DNA of 64,000 nucleotides from Deferribacter desulfuricans SSM1 (lineage in GTDB: Bacteria; Chrysiogenota; Deferribacteres; Deferribacterales; Deferribacteraceae). The stretch is from the NCBI RefSeq assembly GCF_000010985.1, contig NC_013939.1, positions 516,001 to 580,000 on the forward strand, in the 5' to 3' direction. Below, piece by piece: positions 1 through 8,315 of the stretch (positions are counted from its first letter, which is position 1; each line of letters opens with the position of its first letter). The notes beneath the pieces were generated by a model. That model worked only from the letters and a program-made list of their open reading frames with translations. It made no database searches and had not been told where the DNA came from. The position numbers and the translations under genes were made by a program.

Positions 1-1
1 G

Positions 2-696
2 GTTTCAATTCCTCTTAGGCACTCTAAAAACATGGGCTTTTGTTGCCATAAAAGCATATCTATTTTGTTTCAATTCCTCTTAGGCACTCTAAAAACCCAA
101 CCCTTTTCCATAAATAGTTATATTACAGTCTCTGTTTCAATTCCTCTTAGGCACTCTAAAAACTACATCAGTTCAATCTCCCGTTGTTTTTCAATTGTTG
201 TTTCAATTCCTCTTAGGCACTCTAAAAACAGAAAAGATTAATCAATTTGGGGTTACTGTTCAATTGTTTCAATTCCTCTTAGGCACTCTAAAAACTTTTA
301 AAATTGTATCCACCATATTGGTCTTCAATGGCGTTTCAATTCCTCTTAGGCACTCTAAAAACTTGAACAAATTCTGCAAGGTTGGTCTGAACAAGATACG
401 TTTCAATTCCTCTTAGGCACTCTAAAAACGAAAACATTCAGAAATGAACATTGTGAATGGTATTCGTTTCAATTCCTCTTAGGCACTCTAAAAACTTGAC
501 ATAGAAGTTGAACAAGGAAGTGATACAAGTCTGTTTCAATTCCTCTTAGGCACTCTAAAAACATATATAACATCAGAATCTTTAAACCAACGCGGAAAAG
601 TTTCAATTCCTCTTAGGCACTCTAAAAACTATATTATATAAAGAAAACAGACCATCCTTGTAGATAGTTTCAATTCCTCTTAGGCACTCTAAAAAC
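2..696 (-). CRISPR. CRISPR array 1 (11 repeats visible)
   Basis: Eleven identical 30-bp repeats start at 2, 67, 134, 200, 266, 333, 400, 466, 533, 600 and 667, separated by ten different spacers of 35-37 bp. Read on the minus strand the repeat begins GTTTTTAG and ends ATTGAAAC, the usual 8-nt crRNA 5' handle of type I-B systems. Transcription is therefore leftward, from the leader at 697-933. Every repeat carries the same base (T on the plus strand) at plus-strand repeat position 14, where array 2 has A. The array touches the window edge, so its leader-distal end and total length are unknown. The newest spacer should be 630-666. Confidence 0.98.
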
Positions 697-933
697 CCTT
701 ATCCCTACGAAATATCAAATTGTCAAACATCTTTGATAAATCTACTAATTTTATTATACAAAATTTTGAAAAATGTGTCAAATTTAAAGTGATTTTTAGT
801 CGACCTCTAATCTTGTAAAAAAACCTGGAGATCGACAACTGATTGATACATATAAATGAATACAATATTTCTATGGTTTTCTAATAAAAAAATTTTTAGA
901 AAAATATCAAAAATAATGGGGGTCGACTAAAAA
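697..933 (-). promoter_or_regulatory. Leader of CRISPR array 1
   Basis: This 230-bp non-coding stretch between cas3 and array 1 is very similar along its length to 11565-11800 next to array 2, which marks both as leaders. It contains a consensus promoter (753-781) and a run of TCGAC motifs: GTCGACCTC at 799, GGAGATCGAC at 827 and GGTCGAC at 921. The 13-mer TTTTTAGTCGACC at 793-805 recurs inverted at 921-933, where it overlaps the cas3 stop codon. Confidence 0.85.
753..781 (-). promoter_or_regulatory. Promoter for pre-crRNA of array 1
   Basis: On the minus strand the -35 box is TTGACA (776-781) and the -10 box TATAAT (753-758), separated by exactly 17 bp: a perfect sigma70-type consensus. It points into the array. 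Expected transcription start is near 746, about 50 bp before the first repeat. The same boxes and spacing occur in the array 2 leader. Confidence 0.85.
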
Positions 934-3263
934 CTAAAAAATAGCCCGCCTTTTACTTTAAAACCAGTTTCTAAATCATAATACTCATGTATGTTTTCAT
1001 ACGGAACAAAATAAAAATTGTTTTCAATTGGTGGTGGATTGTCTTTAATTGGAACTGATACAACAAATTTATAAAAGTCTGATTTTATACTGTCAAATGC
1101 CTTTTTTCTTTCAAATAAATCCTGTAACTGCCATATTTTTGTATATTCTTCCCATACTTTTTTGGCTTCATTATCAATTTCAATAAAAACATCTTCCTTA
1201 TAGTAGTCTTCTTTTATTAAAACAAAATCTTCAATAGATTTAATCTTGTCTTTTTCTTTTTCTGCTGAAAACTTTAGTGTGTATAGCATTTCTAGCATAT
1301 CTAAGGAGACTTTGTCAGATTTTATTTGCTTTATTTTTTCAAAATACTTATTTACTAAACCTATAAACTCTTTCTCTGAATAAATTTCTTTTTCAAGAAT
1401 TTCATCTGTAGCATTTATCAAAACAGAATCATATATGTATGAACTATAAGATCTGTTATTTTTATCATCAAAAAGTTTTACTATATAAAATTTACCTTTT
1501 TCTTTTTTTCCTTCTCTGTTACACCTACCAGCAGATTGATTTAAACTGTCAAAAGGTGCAAAATCTCTGTAAACAATGTCAAAATCAATATCTACGCCTG
1601 CTTCTACGAGTTGTGTTGAAACTGCAATTCTTTTATTATGGTTTTTCAACTCTTTAATTCTTTTTAGTCTTTCTTTTGGAATAATATGAGTCGATAAAAA
1701 TATTATTTCATCTTTGAAATCTTTTTTAAGAAATTCAAAAAGCATTTTAGCAGAACTTACAGTATTCATTATAAAAAGATAAGTTTTGTTATCTTCTATA
1801 TTTAAATTTGAGTAGAACAGCTCAATAGTCTGCTGTGTTTTATTTATAAAAACATCGTATCGATCTATATGTTCAAAATAATCTTTGCTTGCAAGCTCAA
1901 TATATTTCTTTTTTTCAAAAATCATTGGCTGAGTAGCTGTTGAAAAGATAATATAAAAATTAAATTTTTCTGCCATTCGGCATAATACTTCTTTTATTAG
2001 TAACCAATACTTATGGGGAATAGACTGAATTTCATCTAAAATGGCTACAGAGTTTGCTAATCTATGAAATTTTCTGAGCATTTTATTTTTATTTCCTATG
2101 AGTGAGTAAAAAAACTGTAAAAATGTTGTAGTAATTATTTTAGAATTCCAACCTTCAATTAAAAGCCTTGAAGTATTATAATCAAACTCATCAACTTTTG
2201 ATTTATAGCTAAAACCAGTCAAATGGTGATGTTTTAAAAGAATTGAGCTGTCTAGATTTATGTCGTTTTCTTTTAAAACATTTTCAAAAACACTAAAATT
2301 TTGTTCAATAATAGAAAGGAAAGGCAAGCAGTAGATAATCTTTAGGTTTATTCCTTTTTCTTTTTTTAATTTTTCTGCTATTTTTAAAGCTGTTTTAAAT
2401 GAGATAAGTGTTTTTCCAAGTCCTGTTGGAAGGGTTAAGGTATAAATTTTCTGATTTATATCTATTTCTTTTTCTGCAACTTCTTTGTAGGCTTTTTTCC
2501 TGAGGTTTATAATCTCTGTTTCTTCAAAAGAAAGATTTTTTACGAAATTATCAACGATTTCCGGTTTTATTTGAATGTCTTTAAAAAGTATATTTTTATC
2601 TGTTTTTATACCTACATCTGATTTGTCTGCATCAAGAATTAGAGAAAACATAAAAACTGTATTTATGTAGTAATCAATTGATTTTTCATCTTTGAGTTTT
2701 CTAATAAATCTTCTTATTTTTCTTAAAGTTTGCTTTATTTGCTGAAAATCTATTTCTTCGAAAGAAAAATTGATTAAGTTTTTATCGCAAGTTTCCACAT
2801 TTTGTAGAAAATTTTTAAATTTTTCTTTATCGATTGAGTTTATCTGAGTTTGTAAAATTTTTATATCTTCTTCTTCAATAACTAAATCATTTAAAAAGTC
2901 TTTAAGGTTTGAATGATGGCGTTTAGGTAAAATGTATGACAATGAAAGGAGAAAAGGGTTATCTATATTTTTAGACTTTAAATATCTATCAGTTAAAAAA
3001 AGTCCAGCTATTCCACCCAAATGGGCATGTTTTGTCTCTAATTTATTTTTTAATTCTTTATCACCAAGAATATAATCTTGAAAAAATTGTGTAGATTTTC
3101 CTATGTCATGGGAAAAGGTTATGATTGTTAATATATCTTTTAAAATTTTGTCATTAATAGAAATTTCTGAATAATATTTATTGGCTAATTCTATAACTTG
3201 TGAAGTATGCTTTTCTAACAGCCTGTCAGGATGGGAATGGAGTTTTGAATTAATATACTTCAT
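927..3263 (-). CDS. cas3: CRISPR-associated helicase-nuclease Cas3
   Basis: Target-degrading effector of type I interference: an HD nuclease fused to a superfamily 2 helicase that is recruited by Cascade to unwind and cut target DNA. The 778-residue protein has an N-terminal HD domain (FSHDIGKS near residue 50), a Walker A motif LPTGLGKT near 280, a DExH-type box LDEIQSIP near 405, and late helicase motifs VEAGVDIDFD and QSAGRCNREG. Length fits a full Cas3 with HD and helicase in one chain. The ATG lies inside the end of the upstream relE gene (14-bp overlap) with AGGA ahead of it, so translation is probably coupled to the toxin gene. The TAG stop sits in the inverted repeat bounding leader 1. 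Confidence 0.96.
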   Translation of the reverse strand: MKYINSKLHSHPDRLLEKHTSQVIELANKYYSEISINDKILKDILTIITFSHDIGKSTQFFQDYILGDKELKNKLETKHAHLGGIAGLFLTDRYLKSKNIDNPFLLSLSYILPKRHHSNLKDFLNDLVIEEEDIKILQTQINSIDKEKFKNFLQNVETCDKNLINFSFEEIDFQQIKQTLRKIRRFIRKLKDEKSIDYYINTVFMFSLILDADKSDVGIKTDKNILFKDIQIKPEIVDNFVKNLSFEETEIINLRKKAYKEVAEKEIDINQKIYTLTLPTGLGKTLISFKTALKIAEKLKKEKGINLKIIYCLPFLSIIEQNFSVFENVLKENDINLDSSILLKHHHLTGFSYKSKVDEFDYNTSRLLIEGWNSKIITTTFLQFFYSLIGNKNKMLRKFHRLANSVAILDEIQSIPHKYWLLIKEVLCRMAEKFNFYIIFSTATQPMIFEKKKYIELASKDYFEHIDRYDVFINKTQQTIELFYSNLNIEDNKTYLFIMNTVSSAKMLFEFLKKDFKDEIIFLSTHIIPKERLKRIKELKNHNKRIAVSTQLVEAGVDIDFDIVYRDFAPFDSLNQSAGRCNREGKKEKGKFYIVKLFDDKNNRSYSSYIYDSVLINATDEILEKEIYSEKEFIGLVNKYFEKIKQIKSDKVSLDMLEMLYTLKFSAEKEKDKIKSIEDFVLIKEDYYKEDVFIEIDNEAKKVWEEYTKIWQLQDLFERKKAFDSIKSDFYKFVVSVPIKDNPPPIENNFYFVPYENIHEYYDLETGFKVKGGLFFSF

Positions 3264-3522
3264 CGTGATGTCCTATATCTATTAAAACTATTTCTTTTTT
3301 TACAATTACAAAAGTTAAAATAATTCTATAGCTCATAGTGATTGAAACTGAATATTTATCTTTAAATTTTCCTTTTAACTTATGAAGTCTTAAAGATGGA
3401 TGATGTGGGTCTAACTCTAAAAGTTTCAAAACTTTTTTATATCTTGGTATTAAATCTTTATGCTTTTTTAAAAATTCTTTTTCTCTTTTTAGATAGATTT
3501 CTGTAAAAACGAGGGAATACAA
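3250..3522 (-). CDS. RelE/YafQ-type mRNA interferase toxin
   Basis: Predicted toxin of a type II toxin-antitoxin pair; RelE-fold proteins usually cleave mRNA on the ribosome. The 90-residue basic protein shows the family pattern: HPSLRLHKLKG in the middle, YSVSITMSYRIILTF, and a C-terminal LIDIGHHDEVY. The start is a TTG directly behind the TAG of the antitoxin gene, so the two are translationally coupled. Its 3' end overlaps the cas3 start by 14 bp, placing the toxin inside the cas operon between cas5 and cas3. No frameshift or internal stop is seen. Family membership is confident; toxicity is inferred. Confidence 0.88.
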   Translation of the reverse strand: MYSLVFTEIYLKREKEFLKKHKDLIPRYKKVLKLLELDPHHPSLRLHKLKGKFKDKYSVSITMSYRIILTFVIVKKEIVLIDIGHHDEVY

Positions 3523-3771
3523 CTAAATACCTAACCTCTGGAAATGTTCTTCTGCAGTTTCTTTTATATATCTTCCTTTTTTATAATCTTCTTCTGCTTC
3601 TTTAATAATCTTATCAAGTTCTGCTTCTTTTAATTTCTCATATTCTTCAACGGGAAGGATTACAAATTTCTTTTTTCCTCTTACAGTAATGAAAACTTCG
3701 TTATATTTTTTTATAAGTTTTTCAACGAATGAAATTCCTTTTGTTTTTAAATCATTAGCTGATAATATCAT
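3523..3771 (-). CDS. Phd/YefM-type antitoxin
   Basis: Predicted antitoxin and autorepressor paired with the downstream RelE-like toxin. The 82-residue protein has the Phd/YefM N-terminal fold (EVFITVRGKKKFVILPVEEY, about residues 25-44) followed by a charged helical tail (residues 50-80) of the kind that wraps the toxin. The ATG is preceded by AGAGG at good spacing. The gene lies 71 bp after cas5, and that gap holds a promoter and a palindromic operator, so the module can be expressed apart from the upstream cas genes. Phd/YefM rather than true RelB is my reading of the fold. Confidence 0.85.
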   Translation of the reverse strand: MILSANDLKTKGISFVEKLIKKYNEVFITVRGKKKFVILPVEEYEKLKEAELDKIIKEAEEDYKKGRYIKETAEEHFQRLGI

Positions 3772-3797
3772 AAAAACCTCTTTATAGCATTTACATT

Positions 3798-3833
3798 AAT
3801 ACTAAATATAGTATTTTCTTATTACTTTGTAAA
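3798..3833 (-). promoter_or_regulatory. Internal promoter and palindromic operator of the TA module
   Basis: On the minus strand there is TTTACA (3828-3833), 17 bp, then TATATT (3805-3810). The -10 box sits inside an 18-bp perfect dyad, AATACTA-4 nt-TAGTATT (3798-3815). This is the geometry of a TA autoregulation site: antitoxin bound to the dyad would block RNA polymerase. The promoter would also transcribe cas3, which lies downstream. Confidence 0.65.
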
Positions 3834-3842
3834 GTTTATAAT

Positions 3843-4535
3843 TTAAAAGAAAGAAACGATTTTATCTTCAATTTTATAGCAATTTTTGAAATTACCTTCT
3901 AACTTTTGACCGTTAAGCTCCATGATTACATCTTCATATTTTAAAACCTCTCTATTTTGGTTCATATCTATTGGGAGTTTTTCTTTAAAATATTTTTTCC
4001 CTTCTTCAACTTCTATATTTTCAACATTTTTTGAAAGAATTGCCGAATTTACAAAGTCAGCATTACCAGTAGGTTCTGCTTTAAAAGCTCCTATATATTT
4101 GAAATTTGCAAGCAAATTTGCAAGTCCTAAAGATAAAGTGTAGTAAGTTTCTTTATTTTTAACTCTCTGAATTAGTTTATTAAACAAATCTTCATTATTG
4201 ATGTTTACATAAAATCTGTACGCTGGATTTCTTAGAAATTCTGTTTTTATCTGCGTTCTTGACTTTATTAAATGAAAACTGTTAGAGTTTTTAGTATCAA
4301 TTAGGTTTATTGTCATTCTTGTTTTCTTTATAGGATTTAATATTTGAATGGCTATTTTAGTAGTTTTAACATTTAGATATTGAAGATACTCATTTTTTCC
4401 AAATCCTAAAATCGCTCCTAACATTCCATAAACTGCTGTAGGTGGTGGAACAGAAAATGTCAATGGTGAAGATGTTGTATAAAACTTTTTAAAATGTCCA
4501 AAATCTCCCCAAATATCAAAGACTAATACTTTCAT
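3843..4535 (-). CDS. cas5: Cascade subunit Cas5 (type I-B)
   Basis: RAMP-fold Cascade subunit that caps the 5' handle of the crRNA. The 230-residue protein opens with MKVLVFDIWGDFGHFKKFYT and has the Cas5 signature SPLTFSVPPPTAVYGMLGAI (about residues 23-42), matching the Cas5h/Cas5b group. The ATG overlaps the TGA of a 16-codon stub (ATGA), and AAGGA lies 8 bases upstream. It follows the decayed MNT gene and precedes the TA promoter. In a standard I-B operon it would directly follow cas7. Confidence 0.93.
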   Translation of the reverse strand: MKVLVFDIWGDFGHFKKFYTTSSPLTFSVPPPTAVYGMLGAILGFGKNEYLQYLNVKTTKIAIQILNPIKKTRMTINLIDTKNSNSFHLIKSRTQIKTEFLRNPAYRFYVNINNEDLFNKLIQRVKNKETYYTLSLGLANLLANFKYIGAFKAEPTGNADFVNSAILSKNVENIEVEEGKKYFKEKLPIDMNQNREVLKYEDVIMELNGQKLEGNFKNCYKIEDKIVSFF

Positions 4536-4582
4536 TTATCAAATTCCTTTTTAGAAAAAAATTTATATTCTCGTTCAGACAT
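4532..4582 (-). pseudogene. 16-codon stub, probable remnant of a HEPN-family gene
   Basis: A tiny reading frame encodes MSEREYKFFSKKEFDK then TGA. Its ATG overlaps the stop of the frame-restored MNT gene (AAATGTCTGA), the usual coupling between MNT and HEPN/DUF86 genes, and MSxREYKxF resembles the first residues of DUF86 proteins. The rest of a HEPN gene is absent, and the stub's TGA overlaps the cas5 ATG. I infer a deletion that removed the partner. The stub could also simply be a short coupling leader for cas5. Confidence 0.5.
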
Positions 4583-4872
4583 TTATTGCCTCTCCATATA
4601 TATATTTTTTCAATTCTTTTCTTACAGCTTCTTTTATTACTAAATCTACTTTCTTTCCAAACAATTCTTCCAAATAAAATTTCAATCCCATATAGTTTAT
4701 AAAATGTTTTCTTCCCTTTTTCAAACTCTACTAATATATCAATATCGCTATCTGGAGTTTGTTCTCCTCTAACATAAGAGCCAAAAATATATAAATTCTT
4801 AACTCCAAACCTTTCTTTTATCTCTTTTTTATGCTTCTTCAAAAGCTGTTTAATATCTTCTAATGTCTTCAT
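4575..4872 (-). pseudogene. MNT-type nucleotidyltransferase, frameshifted
   Basis: Minimal nucleotidyltransferase of the MNT-HEPN toxin-antitoxin type, where it normally adenylylates the HEPN toxin. The first 55 or so residues are intact and carry the catalytic pattern YIFGSYVRGE then DSDIDILVEF (GS...DxD). After FEKGKKTFY the frame breaks. Removing one A from the AAA run at plus positions 4696-4698 restores YNYMGLKFYLEELFG, then KKVDLVIKEAV and finally KKYIYGEAINV at a TGA at 4575-4577, a normal family C-terminus. Unrepaired, the frame runs on with unrelated residues to 4516, into cas5. The 98-residue repaired length is normal. A sequencing error is the main alternative to a real frameshift. 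Confidence 0.8.
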
Positions 4873-4886
4873 AGTTTAAAATAAAT

Positions 4887-5792
4887 CTAAATTTCTATTT
4901 TTTCAAAGTTTATTTTCTCTGAAGAAAAATCTTTATTCAGTCTTAAATTTCTGTCAATTTTATATAAAACTTTTTCAATTTTATCTGCTTCTTCTTCTAA
5001 TGCATATATGAGTTCATCAATATTCAGAATAAAGTCATCAGTGCTTCTAAGCTCTTCATCTGCTTTTTCAGATTCGAGTTTTATATATCTGTGTAATTCT
5101 CCAATATGTGAATGAACCTCATTTTTATAAATAACTTCTATTAGGAGTCTTGGTATTTGTTCGTTTTTTGAGCGGGTGATAAGATTTTTTGTTCCTTCCC
5201 ACATCCCTTTTTTTAGATATTCTAAGTCTGTATCTGTTAATTTTGTTGTTTTTGCAGCATTTTCGTTTGCAACTCCATGAAATGCTATTAGAGAATAGGG
5301 CAAAATCCATTCTTCTCTGAATGTTTTTTGTTCTTTCCCAGCTGTTGAGGCAAAAGCACCTGTCCCTTTGATATATTCTAGCTTTACTCTATGAAGTGAT
5401 TGTCCCATATTAAACTGAACTGCACCTGTATAGGTAATTGAACTATCTTTGTTTTTCCCAGTTGTAATAGGGATTGTACCACCAAACAGTCTGACATCGA
5501 TACACTCATTTAATATTTTTTCAGGATTATTTTCAAAATCTTTTGCTCTTGCTTTTGCATCTTGGATTTTACCATTTTCATCAGCAATTTCTCTAACAAA
5601 AATTTCCAGTCCCTCAAAATCTTTTAAATAGTCCCTTATAGTTCTTTTCAGTCTTACATCTGTAACGATATTTTTCCCAGTTTCTTCATCAATTCGTGGT
5701 TTGTTTTCATCATTTGGATCTCCGTTTGGGTTAGCAAAGCTAACATCATATAAAAATAGATATTCTCTTCGATTTTTAATAATTTCACTCAT
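4887..5792 (-). CDS. cas7: Cascade backbone Cas7 (Csh2-like)
   Basis: RAMP protein that polymerises along the crRNA spacer to form the Cascade backbone. The 301-residue protein has the Csh2/Cas7 N-terminal signature YDVSFANPNGDPNDENKPRI (about residues 15-34) followed by TDVRLKRTIRDYL. Later come RLFGGTIPIT and the G-x-x-Q-F-N-M-G segment AVQFNMGQS. It lies 42 bp after cas8b and 14 bp before the decayed MNT gene. Confidence 0.95.
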   Translation of the reverse strand: MSEIIKNRREYLFLYDVSFANPNGDPNDENKPRIDEETGKNIVTDVRLKRTIRDYLKDFEGLEIFVREIADENGKIQDAKARAKDFENNPEKILNECIDVRLFGGTIPITTGKNKDSSITYTGAVQFNMGQSLHRVKLEYIKGTGAFASTAGKEQKTFREEWILPYSLIAFHGVANENAAKTTKLTDTDLEYLKKGMWEGTKNLITRSKNEQIPRLLIEVIYKNEVHSHIGELHRYIKLESEKADEELRSTDDFILNIDELIYALEEEADKIEKVLYKIDRNLRLNKDFSSEKINFEKIEI

Positions 5793-5834
5793 GACCTTAC
5801 TCCTTTTTTTTATAATTTTACTATAAAAATTATT

Positions 5835-7511
5835 TCATTCTTCTTTTTCATAAATAATATTTGCAACTTCTTTTGATAGTGCCATTCCAGAAGCAAAATA
5901 GAAATTTATTTCATCTATTGTTAAACCAAATTTTTCTTGAGCTAAAAATTCTTTTGATATTTCCTTTGTTAATTCTTGTTTACCTTTATCAAATCTTTCA
6001 TATTCCATAAGCTTGTTAATCACTTTAGGTAGTAAACCTTTTATATTCTCTTCATTCATTTTTAGACCTTTAAGATTTTTAAAAAAAGGTGTGCTTTCTC
6101 TTTCCTGTCCTTGAATGTTTAAAAGCATCTGAGTTAAAGCTCCAAGTAAGAAAATACCTCTTTTAGCAGGAGTATTTAAAGATTTTCCTACTTTTTCGAA
6201 AATCTTATCGAATTTTGTCTTTTCCATTTTATTCTCCTCACAGTTTATTAAACAAAGCTCTTCAAAAAAATTAATATTCATTAGAGCATCTATTACTGTA
6301 TAGTTGAAATTTTTATTATTTAAAAAATCACTTCTTATTTTTCTGTTAAATATTTGAATAAGAGTTTTAAAATTGAGCTTACCACTTCTAAAAATTTTAT
6401 CTATTACTTCAAAAAAAAGCTTATCAAACTCTTTTAAAAATTCATTAAGTTTAGCAAAAGTGTAATTTTGCTCAAAAATTCTGTCAATTTTGGTTTTTGT
6501 CTCATATATGAAATGAATTCTTGAGGGAAAAACATCTTCTATTAAAAGCAAAATTCTCTCTGCTGCATTATCTTTTTTTAGGAACAGAAAATAAAAGCTC
6601 ACAACATCTTTATAATCTTTGATAATATCAAGGATTTCTTCTTTGTCTCCAGTTATTGTTTTTCTTTGCTCATTTGTCAGTTTTTGGATTTTTTCTTCTG
6701 AGGTTAAAATCTCATTTATTTCATCAAGAGCCTCAGGAACATTAAGAATCATTTTTGGAATGAGATAATAGGTTTTACTGTAAAAGTTATATTTGAGGTG
6801 TTCTTCTACAAATTTTTTGGCAAAATCCACTTTTAAAAAGCACTTCTCACAAATAGGGAAATTCTTCCAAGCCTCTTTTTTGTTAAATCCGCCTGTGATG
6901 TAGCATTCTTTATCAAGGGTGTAAAATTTGTAAATTTGTGAAGTTGTAAACACTTCTTCTTTTTTCTCTCCACAGACGCTGCAAACTGCATCTTTTTTTG
7001 AAATCTCTTTTATTTTATTTAAATAATCTTCAAGTAAAATTTTCTTAAAGTCTGGATTTTCTATTTCATAGAGATATTTTCCATCAATTTTAATAGTTAA
7101 AATTTTGTTATCTTTTGTTTGTTGATTTAGTTCTTCTAATTTTTTAATAATTTCATCTTTGTTTTTTACAAGTTCATTATAAATGTTTTTAATTTCTATG
7201 ATGTTGTTGTGACCTTCAAGCCATTTCAGAAGTTTTTTTGTAAATGTTTTTTCTGGTTCTGTAACTCTTGAAGTTGGGGAAAAATCAGGTGCGTTTGAGC
7301 CAGAAGCTCTTTTATAAAGGTAAATATAAGGAGATTCAGCTTTAAACTCTTCTACTGAAAGTTTTTGAAAATTCAAATCCTTATCAAACTCTAATGCCCA
7401 GACTACTTTGTATGTTCCGCTGCTATCAGGATTTTCTATAAGAATATCAATCGGAGTTTTATTTTCCTTTTCTAAAAGTATCTCTCCTAAATCTTTAATA
7501 GCTGTCAACAT
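5835..7511 (-). CDS. cas8b: Cascade large subunit Cas8b (Csh1/TM1802-like)
   Basis: Large subunit of the type I-B Cascade, expected to recognise the PAM and contact Cas3. The 558-residue protein carries a four-cysteine zinc site: CSVCGEK (C177, C180) and CEKC (C221, C224). N-terminal features are YKVVWALEFDK and SGSNAPDFSPTSRVTE, and the C-terminal half is helical, containing KRGIFLLGALTQMLLNIQ, as in Csh1/TM1802 proteins. Its ATG lies inside the 3' end of cas6 (17-bp overlap). Large-subunit families diverge fast; assignment rests on the zinc site, length and position. Confidence 0.88.
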   Translation of the reverse strand: MLTAIKDLGEILLEKENKTPIDILIENPDSSGTYKVVWALEFDKDLNFQKLSVEEFKAESPYIYLYKRASGSNAPDFSPTSRVTEPEKTFTKKLLKWLEGHNNIIEIKNIYNELVKNKDEIIKKLEELNQQTKDNKILTIKIDGKYLYEIENPDFKKILLEDYLNKIKEISKKDAVCSVCGEKKEEVFTTSQIYKFYTLDKECYITGGFNKKEAWKNFPICEKCFLKVDFAKKFVEEHLKYNFYSKTYYLIPKMILNVPEALDEINEILTSEEKIQKLTNEQRKTITGDKEEILDIIKDYKDVVSFYFLFLKKDNAAERILLLIEDVFPSRIHFIYETKTKIDRIFEQNYTFAKLNEFLKEFDKLFFEVIDKIFRSGKLNFKTLIQIFNRKIRSDFLNNKNFNYTVIDALMNINFFEELCLINCEENKMEKTKFDKIFEKVGKSLNTPAKRGIFLLGALTQMLLNIQGQERESTPFFKNLKGLKMNEENIKGLLPKVINKLMEYERFDKGKQELTKEISKEFLAQEKFGLTIDEINFYFASGMALSKEVANIIYEKEE

Positions 7512-8271
7512 ATTTTTCCCTTTTTATTGTATTATTTAATATTTCTACCATTCCAAAACCTTGGGAGTTTTTCGCTCCAAGACCTGCGTCATAAACAGTT
7601 TTAAAAAGTTCAGGGATTGTTTTTATCTTAAAAGTTCCTTCATAGGCTTCTATTGGAAAATCTTTGTATTTGAATAATACTTTTTTTGTTTTTATTGGCT
7701 GTATTTCAATTGGAAACTCTGAAATCTCTTCACCTGTAATGATTTCAAATTTTTTTCTTAGATTTTCTTTTATTAAATATTGGAATTCAGGTTCACTTGG
7801 TGAGTAGTATCTATAATATTTTTTTCCATTTTCAAAAGTTTTATAAGCAGTTATTGGAGATAATGTTTTTATTATAAAATCTTCTTCAAAGTATGGGTTT
7901 TGGAGAACTTCTATACTTTCAAGATAAAGTGGATTTTTACCTAAAAAAATATTTTCTTTTTTCAAAAATGTTTCCCCCCAATTTTTTGTAAAGTCATTTA
8001 TAGCCGAAGAAATAAAAATAGTTATTGGAGTTTTATATTTAATTTTTGTGATTTTACTTTTTTCTCTGATAAGCTCAAAATATTTGGATTGAATTTTTGA
8101 GAAAGTAAATAGTTTAAACTGCCTTTTGTAATAAAAAAAGCCAATTTCATGAAGAAAATTTGCAAGTGGAGTAGGAAGATTATTATAAAACATACTTTGA
8201 AGTAAATAATTGTGATGAATAGGCAAAATTATATATTCGTTATCAGAATTAAATAAAAGCTTTATTTTCAT
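7495..8271 (-). CDS. cas6: Pre-crRNA endoribonuclease Cas6
   Basis: Cuts the pre-crRNA within each repeat to leave the 8-nt handle ATTGAAAC. The 258-residue RAMP protein ends with the glycine-rich loop GLGAKNSQGFGMVEI (about residues 230-244) typical of Cas6. Histidines H19 and H20 (LPIHHNYLLQ) near the N-terminus are candidate catalytic residues, though this is not certain from sequence alone. The gene overlaps cas8b and lies 44 bp after cas2. Confidence 0.93.
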   Translation of the reverse strand: MKIKLLFNSDNEYIILPIHHNYLLQSMFYNNLPTPLANFLHEIGFFYYKRQFKLFTFSKIQSKYFELIREKSKITKIKYKTPITIFISSAINDFTKNWGETFLKKENIFLGKNPLYLESIEVLQNPYFEEDFIIKTLSPITAYKTFENGKKYYRYYSPSEPEFQYLIKENLRKKFEIITGEEISEFPIEIQPIKTKKVLFKYKDFPIEAYEGTFKIKTIPELFKTVYDAGLGAKNSQGFGMVEILNNTIKREKYVDSY

Positions 8272-8315
8272 AATAATATTTTAACATATACTTTTAACTT
8301 TTCAACAATAGTTGA

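Noticed and set aside
32..416. Open reading frames within CRISPR array 1
   Set aside because: Their proteins repeat FQFLLGTLKT / SIPLRHSKN, which is just the 30-bp repeat translated in two frames.
4516..4580. Reading the MNT gene as a 118-residue novel protein ending at 4516
   Set aside because: The residues after the break are unlike the family, and the alternate frame gives a standard MNT C-terminus, so a frameshift explains it better.
8272..8315. A CreTA-like RNA toxin-antitoxin between cas genes
   Set aside because: I looked for CRISPR-repeat-like fragments in the cas2-cas6, cas8b-cas7 and cas5-phd gaps and found none.
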